Assembly (NCBI GenBank): GCA_029891345.1
Contig: CM056995.1
Location: forward strand, 84,383,895 to 84,447,894
Reading direction: 5' to 3'
Length of the DNA: 64,000 bases
DNA from: Dryococelus australis
Lineage: Eukaryota; Arthropoda; Insecta; Phasmatodea; Phasmatidae
Part shown: one piece after another, positions 49,412 to 61,705 of the stretch
How the letters are laid out: each line of letters starts with the position of its first letter
Numbering within the stretch: position 1 is the stretch's first letter
Notes under the pieces: model-generated
The model's input: only the letters and a program-made list of their open reading frames with translations
Databases searched by the model: none
Told to the model about the DNA's origin: nothing
Made by a program: the position numbers and the translations under genes

Positions 49412-52089
49412 CTAAAAAACATAATTTTTGAAAATCAGTGTCTTCTTGTAGTGCTTCTCTGAAAACAATTCTGAAAAATTATTCACAATCGTTAAAACTA
49501 ATGTTTAATGTGATTAACGAGTTGAGATACATACCTAATACCAAATTTAACAAAGTTAATAAAATAAAAAATTAAGCTGTGCTTCCCAATATGTGACCAA
49601 ATATCTAGTTTACAAAATATTAACTAATATTTATTACAGCCAGAAAATTTGTATTCGGCAAGAAACTATTTGAGGCGTTGAAACAAATCCTGTTCCCATA
49701 TAATTAACATATAATTTATATAATATAAATGATACTGCACATTTCCAATGCTACCTTTACCACCACTATTGTGTATGAACTGATTACACAAGCTGTAACA
49801 TGACTATCTGTATAGCATGTTTAATTGTTAAAAACACTGATTTTGTAGCAAAACTGACAAGGCTTAAATTAACAGTACAAAAAACTTACAGCTTTCACAT
49901 CACAGCCAGGTAACGTAGGTATTCTCAGAGTAATATGAAATATGTTTTTTAATCCAGTCAAAATTTGAGGAAAATATATTTCTCAGAAATGATGTTCCGT
50001 GTTACTTCACTAGTTTTAAAAGTCAAGTGCATTAAATAGCTACCCTTCTGCTAATTATAACCTGTTGCTTGTGCTGCCTGAAAACTACTTCCATGAACCC
50101 CTCTAACAAAAAGAAGAATATTACCTGAAGACTGAGTGCATTACCTCCTGCCACCCTTCATAAAAGCTACATTACAACCACTGATGTGGCTACCATTTTG
50201 GCTCCTGACATGTAGGCAAGTCATGAATGAGTAAGGCCAGCAACCACCCCGGACTAGTTAGTCCTTCCTGTCTTCTGAACTGTGAACCTGGCTTGGAACA
50301 TTTAGTGCCCATCCCCTTGTTGTCTGTCCTGCGATGATGATGACCATAGTTATCTTGGTGCGAATGTAGACGCTATGGCCTAAGCATTGCCAGGGACCTG
50401 TGCCATGCCCTTATCAGTTTGGTTAAGCTTGTTCCCTCTAGCTACCTTTCCTACTATGCCTGCCCCTTTGTCGGGCGCTGGGCAACTGCTAGACACACAT
50501 CCAGGACGTGATGAGCACAGACTCAACATGCCACTGTCATGTACCATCTTCCTGACTGAAACGTGGACATATATAGGTACCCTCATGTTAACACAAAATA
50601 CCACATAAATGGAAAGTGGGCTCTAGGTTCCTGTGTAGACTATGGTATACTACAGAAAGCAAATTAGAGGGACATGCTACGGTTTTACTTATTACAGTGA
50701 TATAATAGGCAATGGTAACTAAAATCTTATCAATCACAACTTGACAGTTAGAAAATTCAAATTCACATAATTATATTGTTAGGTGCTGCAGCTGGTGCCG
50801 ACTCAACTGCCCCGCACCATAATCGGAGACCCATTTTGCCCTACCCTCTTCCGATGCGCACGCGGCCTCTGATCCCCCCCCTTCTGGGAATCCCGTGAAT
50901 GCCGACAGTGGCGAGACTTGCTGGCGTTACAGACCTCCTCTCGCCTACTAGAGTTTCAGATACGTAAGAATGTTCTGGTGAGACTGGCTGGCATCTCAGC
51001 CCTCCGCAACGCATCACACGAGTTGGGGAAGATTCTAGGTGGCAGCCTAAGACACTATATACTGCCACAACCCACTGGCCAGCAGTCTTTGATGGAGGCT
51101 GCCTGGCCGAGTGTGCGCGAGCAAAGGAAGTGTAGATGACAACTGGAGATTGCAGGATGGTGGCGAGTGAGGTGTTTGTGGCTTGAATGGACAAGAGGGT
51201 GTGATACAGACGAGTGAAGCCTACTGTGCGTGAGGGTGCTTGGAGAACTCTAGAACATTGTAACTGGCGGGACAGGGACTGAACTGAGGTGGGACTGAAT
51301 GGAAGTGTAATACTGATTTTAGTGTAAATATTCGAACTGTCAAATATGGATGCATAAATGATAAAATAATTGAATAGGTTGATACACTGTCTATTGGGAC
51401 TGATCTTTAATTATTTAATTGATTTCTTTGTCGTAATTATATATTTTATCAATTGGTGTCAATTGTGAACAGTAAGTGATTTCAATTTGTGAGAATTTGA
51501 GTTCAGAGAATTTTGGAGTATTAGTCTTTCTTTTGTTTACATTTTAACAAATTGTTAACCTATTATTTTAGCTAATATATACCACAGGGTACCTGCAATC
51601 ACCTGTTTAAAAATTTAAATTATGAAATTTTTTTTAAATTAATTAATTTATATAATTTTTTTTAACCTATGTTGTAATACTTGGTATTGCAGACCTCCCT
51701 CAGTTTGATTACTTTCTGGTTAAATTAAGTGTTTATTTGCATGATGTCTATTTGTTTACACCTGTAAACACAATATTGACATTTTTTGTAATATTTCTTC
51801 TGTTTACTAATTTTGTAACCAGATAATATTTTCTATTTACAACAAACCTAACCTCAATCTGAGTAACATCATTTTACAGTGTGAAAAAAATTTTTTCAAT
51901 CCATTCTGTGGATGACTGAGTGCAATTTTGGAACTAACTTACACTAAGAATAAGTGCACGATCATATTAAGATTTACATTTTGCTATTGGACACTTACAT
52001 TTAAATTCCGAGACAGCCAATAAAGAGGACTGGAGTTACACACTGTTATGAAAGGACGTTGTTATCAGAAAGCATGGGTAGAAGGAAAG

Positions 52090-52375
52090 AGACGCTCTTT
52101 CTTGTTTGTCGATGTCCACCACGTGAACTTCCAGGGACTGATATGAAGGGCTTTACTAGTTAAGATTGGTTGGACTGTGCGAGTTATTCAGGTAGGAGTC
52201 CTCCGTAACATTTGAGAAGAGATACGAGGCTATGGTAGTGTGATAATGGTGCCACATGTGACCCGATGATGCCAAAGCCTATGAATCCGAGTTCTAACTG
52301 GGACTTGAACCAGCAACTTCGAGGTAAAACCAAACTAGTATCATGGCATGTGCATGGATCCTACATCACTGAGTT
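52090..52375 (-). mobile_element. possible decayed tRNA-derived SINE
   Basis: On the minus strand GCTGGTTCAAGTCCCAG is a good pol III B box, and ACTCAGTGATGTAGGA about 60 bases upstream could be a decayed A box. The body does not obviously match the other two SINEs. Confidence 0.3.
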
Positions 52376-52888
52376 CCTGCACTATTCTGTTGTGTTTTAT
52401 GAAGAGACATTTAATCATTAATTGAACAACCCTTTTTTTTTATTGAATTTGGAAAGTGCAGCAAGTTAAAGTCAATTTCAAGAGACTGGCTAAATTAACA
52501 TTTCACTTATTCTGCCTCAGTTAACTTCAAGCAAGCTTAATAAGAACTAATCTAATCTCTAACCCAGTCCTAGATTTTATTCAGTATTGCTGCAGTGTCT
52601 GATTGATAAATTTTCACACTTAAATTATTGAAATTCAACTTGCACTCTCTTAAAATCACTACACAAACTGAACTGAAAAGATTCTCATACATTTTACTTG
52701 ATTTAGTGACAAAGTGATACGGCTTGAAAGTAAGAAGCTCCGATAATGGAGTAGACGAGTTTTTGTTGTAATTTTAATAGGGTATTTTGTTTTTCTGTTT
52801 CAAGTGTTCATATGTACCAAGGGTTTAAGTTATTTTTTCTATGAAGGGTTACCATGTGTGTCTGTTTGAATTTTTAAGTAAATCTCTT

Positions 52889-52935
52889 GAAATGTTTTAC
52901 CTGCATCACGCGTCCATGCTTCCTCTGGTTATGTT
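52889..52935 (+). repeat. short copy of LINE-associated sequence
   Basis: GAAATGTTTTACC...GCGTCCATGCTTCCTCTG resembles 56979-57025 (GAAATGTTTTACC...GCGTCCCTGCTTCCTCTG), with around seven differences over 47 bases. It suggests a second, more decayed copy of the unit found at 55.6-57.1 kb. Confidence 0.5.
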
Positions 52936-54570
52936 TGTTGCATGCCTGTTATAAATCTGAATCTAAGAGAAAGATCTTTACTATTTTCTCCTTGTTGAGA
53001 GTAATGCTAATTTGCGAAACACAATTTGTCTGATGATACAGGAGTTGTGGCGTCATGATGCAGTGCTTGATCATACTCAATATTATACACTGCTAAGTAC
53101 CTAGTACCTATATATTGAACTGCATGGTAATTACTTTCCTACATGTGTATTGATGTGCATTTCTGGACCAACCCAGTACTGTTGTACTGTGATAGTACTG
53201 TGGTATTGGGTGTAAAAGTATTTTGCTTAAACAAACCCCACGAACCCCGAGATCACTAAAAGGAATATTTCTAACAGATCTGTAGAAGCAGGCTCTGTAT
53301 TATGACTAACAATACCTACACTATTCACATTACGTGTCAACACCACTTGCCCACTCTCATAGATGTCATAGAATTTCTGGCACCCAACAGCAGGGCCCGA
53401 GCCAAACAGAGAAACTGTATGTCCATTGCAAATGTTGACTGTGAACACACATTCAAGGCAGTAAAACATTAAGTAGCGGTTCTTAAGTGGTGGCCGATGA
53501 AACTGGGTTTCTATTTACACACAGACACGTGTAGGCTAAGTTTAAGTTATCTGTTGTTACAGCAATATGAACACATATTGGACCAATGAACCAAATATGA
53601 GTACCTATTGGAACTGTGAAACAAGACACCGAGAAGGTATGGCGAGTTACATGGAGAGAAGTGCTACTCCTCAAACGAGTTATGTAATTAATCTGGCCTT
53701 GCTGCATCCTAAACCAAGGGCGTGACAAGGCCGGATTTTCATAAAAACTTAGCGAAACCAATTAGAACAAATAATGGCAAAAGAACATGCAAAAAACCAT
53801 TTTGCTGTACAGTATAAGAGTAATTAAATGCTTGAAACAATTTGTAATAGAAACAAAGAAGTGTGGCCATGATATTTTATTTTGAGTACGTCTTTTCAAT
53901 TCTTCTTTTCACTCACATTTCTTTCACACATATTACACAGGGAAAACTTCTCTGGTTAGCTTTCTTACATTTCATCTAAAAGAGTAACAGTATGTCCTTT
54001 CCCATATATGACAATTTTATACTTAAAAACATTTACATAAAACACAGGTTGCCAAAATATAGAATAAAATGCAACCAAATTCAGGTACCCACATCTGGTG
54101 GTATTCAGCTAATACTTATATATAGGTGATATATATGCTTCTTACTGGCCATATTAATAAAATAAGTTAATACAAACTGCAAAAGGCCATCACAACATAT
54201 ATTGAGCAGGCGACACCAATTTACCATAGTTACAATTGGCTACTATATTTCTGTAGCCCCTACATTTACCATCGACATCATTACATCATGTTTAATTCCT
54301 ACACTCAGAAAGACCCCATTTTGGTAACACAATACTGGTCATCGAACAATAATTATGTTTTAAATTACTCGCAATCCCAAGTGGAGGGGAGCAACTGCTA
54401 AGCAATGCCAGCCTTAACTCCAGCGAGTAAATTGATTTTTGAACGAGCCCTAAACTTCGTCAAGTTTCTCTTAAAAATCCTAAAACAAGGAGTTTCGCAT
54501 AACTTCTACTTAATTCCAGAAAATGAGACCATAATCAACAATTATTGGCAAGAGTTCAGAAAAATTTACA

Positions 54571-54660
54571 AAATGTTTACCAAGGTTTGCAATAGTTTAC
54601 GAATGTTTAAAAATTTTTACAAGTGGTCGCAAAAGTATACCCATGGTTTCTATTGGTTAT
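54571..54660 (+). repeat. degenerate 10-bp periodic repeat
   Basis: Nine consecutive 10-base units in strict register: AAATGTTTAC, CAAGGTTTGC, AATAGTTTAC, GAATGTTTAA, AAATTTTTAC, AAGTGGTCGC, AAAAGTATAC, CCATGGTTTC, TATTGGTTAT. The consensus is roughly NAATGTTTAC. It lies in an otherwise unremarkable 127-codon open frame (54405-54788) with no known domain. Confidence 0.65.
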
Positions 54661-54788
54661 CACCATTTAACATCTTGGTGACGACAGCCACAAATAATAA
54701 CAGTATTGGATTTTTGGCTAAAAGGCCAACATTTTGCAAAATTAAAAAAACTTTGAATTATTTTACTGCCATCATGGCCCCTGCCTAA

Positions 54789-55634
54789 CGTCAAAGTGAC
54801 GTAAATGACCTGCTTGCTTTACGAGCTTGCTCCCTTGAGGTAGCTAAACTGACCCAGAGAGCAGCGAATGCTGGCATTAAACATACCGTTCTGCCTACTT
54901 GCGCTACCAATCAATGTAATTTTCCCCTTAAAAAGCCATATTCCTAAGAAATTGTGGGGTTTTCAATTACTCCTGGGAGGGTTCAAGCTATTCACAGCCA
55001 ATGGCTGAAAACATTACCATTTATGGTGACTGATGCAGCAGACACCAGTTTCCCTTAGGGGGTATAACACAATGAAATTCAAAACATCCAATCAAATTTC
55101 AAATACACCCTCAATTTCAGTCTTTTTGACCAAGACGCTGGAAGTAACGTAACCTTCCCAAGATAGTCGTCTGATGTCCTGCGCTCCCACGACGAATCAC
55201 AGAAACATCAGTCTGCTGCACACTTCTTTGCCAGGCCTTGGTGTTGCTGCACGTGAAAATTAGGCACGGACATTTACAGTGATTATCCCGGAACCTCAAA
55301 TATTTCCTGAAGTATTTTGTAGTGACGTGAAGCTGGCAAGAAGACAGCTCCATTTTATTAGTGTTTTAAATCACGTCGGAGAGTTTTTAAACCTTGAAAC
55401 GTGTGTGAAAGTTCATGCGCAATGGGTCATAAGCTGCACAATTCAACGGGTTACCAGGCAGACACAATAAGTACTTCTTGTGTTACACGGTCGCAACCCC
55501 CTAATTTTGAACGTGTTTTTAAATTGTTTTGCAAGTTGAAAATATTCACAGACATGCAGTGACGGGTCGCCCGTCACACGAACACCAATTATTCTGACTG
55601 CAATAATAGTGAGGACTACAACTAAACGTCAGAG
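54789..55634. other. non-coding, nothing recognised
   Basis: Mixed composition. Short frames on both strands overlap (55117-55353 minus, 55279-55470 plus) without motifs. Confidence 0.35.
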
Positions 55635-56860
55635 TTGAACGCTCGGTTTAAAATTTGTACAAGAAAGTACAGAGCTAGAGAAGCCAGACGTATAGCAGAT
55701 GATATGGCCAGAGTGGTTAGACAAAGGGCCAAACGTAAAGCAGAAGAAGCCATACGGCAAGCCGAATTGAAAAGATGTGGAACAGAATTGTCTGTTTCAA
55801 ATGTCAGGCGCGAGGCAGAAAGAAAAGCTGTACCTGCAAGAAATCTAGGAGAATGGAGAGCTGAATTTGAAAGACGTTGAGCAAAAAGTGAAGTTCAGCT
55901 TGCCAGAGAGCTAGCAGAAAATCAAGCCGAAGCAGAGGTTGGCCGAAAATGCTAGACATGAGGATGAAAGGGAAGCCGAATGGGCCAAACGTAAAGCAGA
56001 AAGGGAAGCTAAAAATGCCAGAAGAGACGAAAGCGCCAGACGTGAAGCAAATAGGGAAGCTGAAGCTGAAAGCAGAATGGGAAGTTGAATTAGAAAGGCG
56101 TAGTGCAGAAAGACAAGCTGAACATGAAAGGTTTGAGGCAGAAAGTAAAATTATTTTAGACTACCTTAATACTAATTTTTACAGTACTAATACGCAGACT
56201 AACAAGTTGCAGGCTAACACTAACAGTCTTGAAACAGAACTCATAGCTGAATGCAATGCACAGTCTGAGGAAGTGAAATTTGAGTCTAATGAACTTGATG
56301 CAACATTTGAAGAACCAAAGGTCCTTTTGCAGGATAATGATGAGGGTGTTATTACTAACGTGGACAGTATGATGGACACAACAACGTCCATAACCACACT
56401 GCTGAATGAGGATGTAAGTGCTAGTGAGGACTGTATTACAGACACGCTTGAAACTCACAAATCTTAAAGTAGTACCACTAGTTGTTCTACCTGGGACTTA
56501 ATGAATGCTGCTGATTAATGTGTGAGCTTCTGGCTAAATTGGATGCGAAATTTGAGGAACAGAGTGTCCTTGTCCGCAGTAAATTTGAGGCTAGTCCCTC
56601 AGGTAAAGACAGTCTGACTGACATCTGAAATCCACAACTCTGAAAGTACTACCACTGTTACTGGTATCACTGTGGAAAGAGAGTCGGCAGAAGTCTGCGT
56701 GCAACCTGTTTTGTCCGCTGACGAAACTGACGTCTTGTCAGTATACACTAGCACGAGAAGTTGTACGTTTGTACATCCGTTTTGCACGAAGAGAGTGCGT
56801 GTGGCACGCACTTCAGAAGAATACGTCTTTTCAGGAACATAGGACGAACGAGAAGGCAGT
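55635..56860 (+). pseudogene. Arg/Glu/Ala-rich coiled-coil protein remnant upstream of a LINE
   Basis: Two long frames (55635-55880 and 55949-56467) with at least one frame break between them encode heptad-like, charged sequence such as RQRAKRKAEEAIRQAELKR and ELERRSAERQAEHERFEAES. Units resembling 'AKRKAEREA' recur, and at DNA level CCAAACGTAAAGCAGAA is repeated (about 55729 and 55986). The later part is acidic, with a repeated motif 'LDATFEEPKVLL' (about 56295) and 'LDAKFEEQSVLV' (about 56538). No known enzyme domain. It ends about 270 bases before the LINE ORF1 and a piece of the intervening sequence recurs at 52889, so it may be an extra N-terminal ORF of that LINE, or an unrelated element. 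Confidence 0.55.
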
Positions 56861-57125
56861 AGAAGATGATGTCCACATGATGCCTTGAGTGTCAGAGACA
56901 TATTTAAAGTGCCTATTGAATATGTCTACGTATCATGTATTTGTTAATGAGAGTAATTGTGTCATGTCAATCTACTATGAAATGTTTTACCGGTGTCATG
57001 CGTCCCTGCTTCCTCTGTTCATGTTCGGCTTATCGCCTAAATGTAATAGCAAGAATAGTGTAGCAGAAAAATCAATTACCAATGCAAGTCAAAAAAAGTG
57101 AGTTAAAAGTTACTCTTGTAGTAAA

Positions 57126-57660
57126 GTGGCAAAAATGCACCTGAAATCTAGTTTCGGTAGCACAGACAAAGGGCAAAACAAGTCACTTTCGAGAAATTAT
57201 ATGTCACCACTGTGCACAAACAAATCTCTGTGCCAGCAAGAAGCGACAAAACATCTGACAGCAGATGCTGATGGCTTTATTGCGGTGAATCAACTCGGCA
57301 CAAAGACAGCACCTGAGTCAGCGGATTCCAAGCCAGTGGCGGGACAAAAGCAAATGCAATTGGGAGTTAGGAATAACGTTAACATAAAGACAGTTCCTAA
57401 AGTAGTTAGACCTAAAATGAAAGCAATATTTGTATCCCATTTCGAGCCTGAAGTTCAAGAAGTGTCATACATAAATCAGGAATTAAAAGTGTCGAAACAG
57501 AAAGTAGCTAAACTTAAGACAAGACATAATTCATACTCTTCCTTCTATGTTTGAGTGGATTAAGTTGAATTTGACCATATTTTCAATAGTCTTCAGGCCA
57601 GCAGACTGTCTTATCAGCCCTTTTTACGGTAGACTTTATAATGAACAACTGTATGGCTCA
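57126..57660 (+). mobile_element. LINE ORF1 (CR1/Jockey-like), C-terminal part
   Basis: The 142-codon frame (to 57554) contains DGFIAVNQLGTKT, then VPKVVRPKMKAIFVSHFEPE and VAKLKTRHNSYSSFYV. This resembles the 'ALFVSRL.P......V......KLKTRHNSYSSF.V' region near the C-terminus of CR1/Jockey-like ORF1 proteins, which bind the element's RNA. After the stop the next bases still encode a decayed tail (about 57560-57660). It is directly followed by the ORF2 endonuclease. Confidence 0.65.
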
Positions 57661-57799
57661 GAAAGTGCTACTGAACCTACTAATGAAGCCATCCTCTCGG
57701 CTACGACAATAATAATAATGTACTGACGGCTGGGGGAGCTGTTGTATCTTCCTAGTTAATGATAAGGCAATCAGAGGTGCATAGGCTAAGACTGTTTGT

Positions 57800-59345
57800 T
57801 TATTGGCTAATTTTAGTGTGTATTATCAGAACGTTAGAGGTTTAAGAACAAAATCCCTAATATTTTCTCAGAATGTAATTAGTATAGATTATCTAGTAAT
57901 TTTCCTAACTGAAACTCTGTTAAATAGTAATTGTTTAGATTCTCATTATTTTCCTGATAATTATATAATTTTTCATAAAGACAGTGATCCTTTACTTACC
58001 TTAATAGAAGTGGTGGTGTTTCAAAACCGGTAAACTTGTCTAAATTTCCTCACACTGTTTTAAAAAATGATTTTGCTAAAGAGAAAGTTGAGTCTGTAAG
58101 GGTAGAAATAGCTAGTGGTAATAACCAAAAAATTCTATTACGGAATATTTATTGTTCGCCAAATTTGTCTGTTAATGAAATTGATTACTACAATTTTTTT
58201 AGAGCAAGACCAGCTAGGTATCATGATCAAATTATAATTGTTTGTGACCTTAATACACTGGGTATTTAGAGGTATTCAATGCATATCCAGAATATAGTTC
58301 ATTATTACATCAAACAAAAAGGTCAATTACTTCCACTTATGAATTTACTTAATCTTGACCAATTTTACAAAATTTTCTTCCGAATAACTATATATAATTT
58401 TTTCAAATATTCATATCAATGTAGAAAAATCTATAGATGCCCTTGTTGATGAAGACAACTATCACCCTGCCTTAATTTGTTATTGTAATGTTGATTTTGA
58501 ATATTATAAAAGGAATCAAAATTAATTATTTACTAGAAATGTTAAAAAAAAAAGGTGACATTACTCACTGTATTAAGTAATTGATGCTATTGATTAGAGT
58601 ACTATTTATCAAATAGAGGATATAGATCAAAATGTTGATTATCTCACAAGGTATTCTCAAAAATGTATAAATCAATTTATACCTCTGACAAAAAATATAA
58701 AAGGTACATAAATATCCAATATGGTTTTCATCTGACAAATTACTAAAAATGAAAGAATATTTTTTTTTTTAAACCAAATAAAAAAACCAAATCTGAGTAT
58801 AATTACTGGCAATTTTCTGACTATAGGAAAGCTGTAAAAGCTAATAAGTTAAAGTGGCAAAAAATATTGATGATCTTAAAAAATACCCTCGTAAATTTTG
58901 GAATTTTGTTCAAATCATGAAGAAAGGTTATCAGGAAAAAATAACCATTTTTTCTGGTGGCGAAATGGTTGATGATCCAGGTTAAATATCCAATATGTTT
59001 GCCAAGCATTTACACAGGTCTATGTCCAAACCTCTTTAAACATGAGTCCTCAGATAAACTGTAGTTTAAACAATTTTAAATTATCTCCTCCCACAATAAC
59101 TCAAGGCCTGGTTCTATGGACTATCAAAAAGCTGAAGAGTAATAAGGCCTCTGGCATAGACAACATTCCAAATTTCATTATTAAAGACTGTGCAAATGTT
59201 TTCATCCCCATTTAACACATTTTTAATTTTAGCCTGACTAGAGGTGTTTTTCCTAGTTTATGGAAAAAAGCTATAGCAGTACCCATCTTCAAAAAAGGTA
59301 ATATACATGACTTGAACCAATGTAGACTTATTTTGTTATTATCTG
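57800..59345 (+). mobile_element. LINE ORF2: AP endonuclease and N-terminal part of RT, decayed
   Basis: At 57808 the frame starts NFSVYYQNVRGLRTKS, with 'VIFLTETLL' and 'DSHYF' following, the opening of LINE apurinic endonucleases (QN, then the catalytic E in TET). Then 'LLRNIYCSPNLSVNEIDYY' (58136-58195). Later linker pieces ('YYWQFSDYRKAVKA', 'KFWNFVQIMKKG') and, at 59100-59340, 'LKSNKASGIDNIPN', 'WKKAIAVPIFKKGN', the start of RT. The palm motifs (FADD) are missing: the element is cut at about 59345. Loss of the 3' half is unusual for a LINE, which normally loses its 5' end, so a later deletion or rearrangement is likely. Confidence 0.75.
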
Positions 59346-59447
59346 CAGACTTAGATTGGCGGTTCGACCATCCGCGATTCAAAGAATTAAAGAAAAATAC
59401 TTGAAATATTATCTTTGAAATTCCAAAATAAAGTACTTTTAAATTAT

Positions 59448-59519
59448 CGCTCGCCGCACAATGCACGACACAGTTTATTTATTTGCTCACCGCATGATGC
59501 ACAAAGCAGCTTATTTATT
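59448..59519. repeat. tandem duplication, period 36
   Basis: CGCTCGCCGCACAATGCAC...TTTATTTATT (59448) and TGCTCACCGCATGATGCAC...TTATTTATT (59484) lie head to tail with several differences. Confidence 0.7.
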
Positions 59520-59617
59520 TTCCTAACCTAGCAGGGATACAGAGCGAGCTAGAACTCAACGATTGTTGGATGGTTACAACACACTTTGTGGGCTAAGAAA
59601 AAAATAAATATGTGGTG

Positions 59618-61111
59618 CAGGGGCATATCCTGAAAATTTTGGCAAGGCATGCAACACGAAAATTACTTTGGCACTTCACTTTGTACAGAGAAATTAAATA
59701 TTAGTAAAAACAAAGTGAAAATAAAAGGTTGCTCGAAATGACTAAGTTCCTTAGTAGGTACCCTTTTCCCAGACACTCTTACAGATCCTCTGGGTTGCTT
59801 TGAAACATAAGATAATCACTAACTAAAAAATGCCCATATAAACCTCAAAAGCTTCTACAGATTTAGATAATACCCTCACGTAGGTGTACATGATCTGTAC
59901 CTACATTGTCAATCCTGAAGAAAATTAAAGTACTGAAGTAATACAAAAATATATAAATCACCACACTCAAATACCTCGACACGTATACCTGAACATAATA
60001 AAACTCTAAATAAAATCATAAGTGACACTTTAAATTAAGAAAAATCATAGACAAGACACACGCAAGACAAAGAAAATAAAAACAAACTTAATCCCTAGGG
60101 TACCACATAGTGTTAGTGTAGGCCGTATTAAAAAAAAAGTCTTGTAGCCAATTTTTAAAGAAAACCATTTTAATGTTCCAAATGAGAGAAAGGAAGAACA
60201 TAAATCCAGTGAGATTTACCAGTCAAATCAAATTATTTTTAATTTGAAGTTGAAAAGTTTAAATTCATTTAAACACCCAAAATTCACTAATACTTCAATT
60301 TGCTAGTAAGTAAATCACTTAAATTAGGACTAGGGCAAAGTTACAATTATTCTTATTAACAAAGAATAATTTAAAATCTGTTAAAAGTGTTAATACTTGC
60401 TTATCTAAAAACATAATTAAAAAAGTAAAATTACTTCTGAATGTTCACAAAACATAATTTACTTTTAAATTCTAGGTTTTCAAGAATTATTTCCATTGTA
60501 ACATTGCCCATTTCTTTAACAGTAATCGTTCATTAATTTTTGTAAAGGTCAGGATTAAATGTTCGTACAAAGTTTCTGACTTTGTTCTCTGTCTTTAAAT
60601 TGTTGGGAGCGGGTGTATGTCTCCCATTTTTAACATGTTCTAATTTCTCACTAAATGAGCATAACTGAAAATTTATTAAATAAACATATTACAGTGTCAC
60701 TTTTACGGTCATCATTCATCTGCCGAAACTACTGTTTAAAATTATAAACTCGCTCGCTAGCATGCTGAATGCATGCAATGTCTCATTGTGCATGCATTTG
60801 CCATATTTTGCGCAAGCTTGTTGTGATGTCACACCAGCTGAATGAGTGTTGAGAATACCACAGTGCTATGCCTCGGCGTTTTAGGGAACTATTATGATCG
60901 ATTATCAAAAGATGCACTGGATGCGCCTCCCCTCAGCGCCTTGTCACAAATTTTTGAGTAACTATTAGCCTGAGGCATGCATTCCAGTCCCATGTGTAGT
61001 GAGGAAACAAATTTTTGATTAAAAGAAAAATGGGAAATATATGGTTAAGAAATATGTTTGTGTCTGAATTTTATTAAAGCATACATTGCATCCCTGGAGA
61101 ATATGCCCCTG
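59618..61111. mobile_element. hAT-type element, 1.5 kb, perfect 8-bp target duplication
   Basis: Left end CAGGGGCATATCCTGAAAAT. Right end, other strand from 61111, CAGGGGCATATTCTCCAGGG. The octamer ATGTGGTG flanks both sides (59610-59617 and 61112-61119). This is a clear single insertion. No full transposase; a minus-strand stretch at about 60660-60480 may hold a short decayed coding remnant. Non-autonomous. The intact duplication suggests it is younger than most neighbours. Confidence 0.8.
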
Positions 61112-61119
61112 ATGTGGTG

Positions 61120-61705
61120 GCGTGGAAGATAGGGGAAGGGTACGTGAGTGGTTGGGAGGGAAGATAGCCAGAATGGCAGAAAAAACAAAACTGAGAAGAT
61201 AAATACGTACAGTAGAACTCTGTTAAGACGTTTTACAAAGGACTGGATGCTAAAAACTTCTTATTAGGGACAACTTCTTAGCGGGGAAAAAGGATTTTTA
61301 ATTTAAAAAAAATTGCAGAATCTAAAAATAAAATTGATACCCAAGTTACTTATAATTGGAGCAGTTCACGCACGCCCTATTGATTTAAACATCACACTTA
61401 CATCTACTGTGTTTTAATTATTACATTATAAGTTATAACTATAGTGGTATACACAAAAAAAAAACTTATTCAAAGAGGCCTAAATGCACTTATATCCGAA
61501 AATAGCTAGTGGTGTGTAGGAATGGAATTTTGCCATTGGGAAAAATTTGGCGGGGAAACAAATTTATCATGGGAATTAAAAAAATTTTTTTTTAGGTTAG
61601 GTAAAGAAGTTTGTGTGTTACTAGACCCAAAGAATAACATTCTATCATTACTTATTCCATTAAAAAAACACACACACACACGCGCACACCCACAATAATG
61701 ACTAA
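61120..61705. other. spacer with pogo-like terminus fragment
   Basis: At 61210 CAGTAGAACTCTGTTAAGAC follows TA, and the next 60-90 bases (GGACTGGATGCTAAAAACTT) match the inner terminus of the pogo-like composites (14554, and 18345 on the other strand). No opposite end. The rest is AT-rich, ending in a CA/CG microsatellite (61670-61690). Confidence 0.5.

Larger units (their letters stand above)
49412..54570. other. probable Rab14 intron, unidentified content
   Basis: Mostly AT-rich. A GC-richer stretch at 50780-51290 is open on plus (about 90 codons from 50850, 'FWESRECRQWRDLLAL...') and minus (117 codons), unrecognised. 53227-53761 is open on minus (80 and 92 codons), unrecognised. A weak tRNA-like SINE trace lies at 52090-52375. 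52889-52935 repeats part of 56979-57025. Confidence 0.35.
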
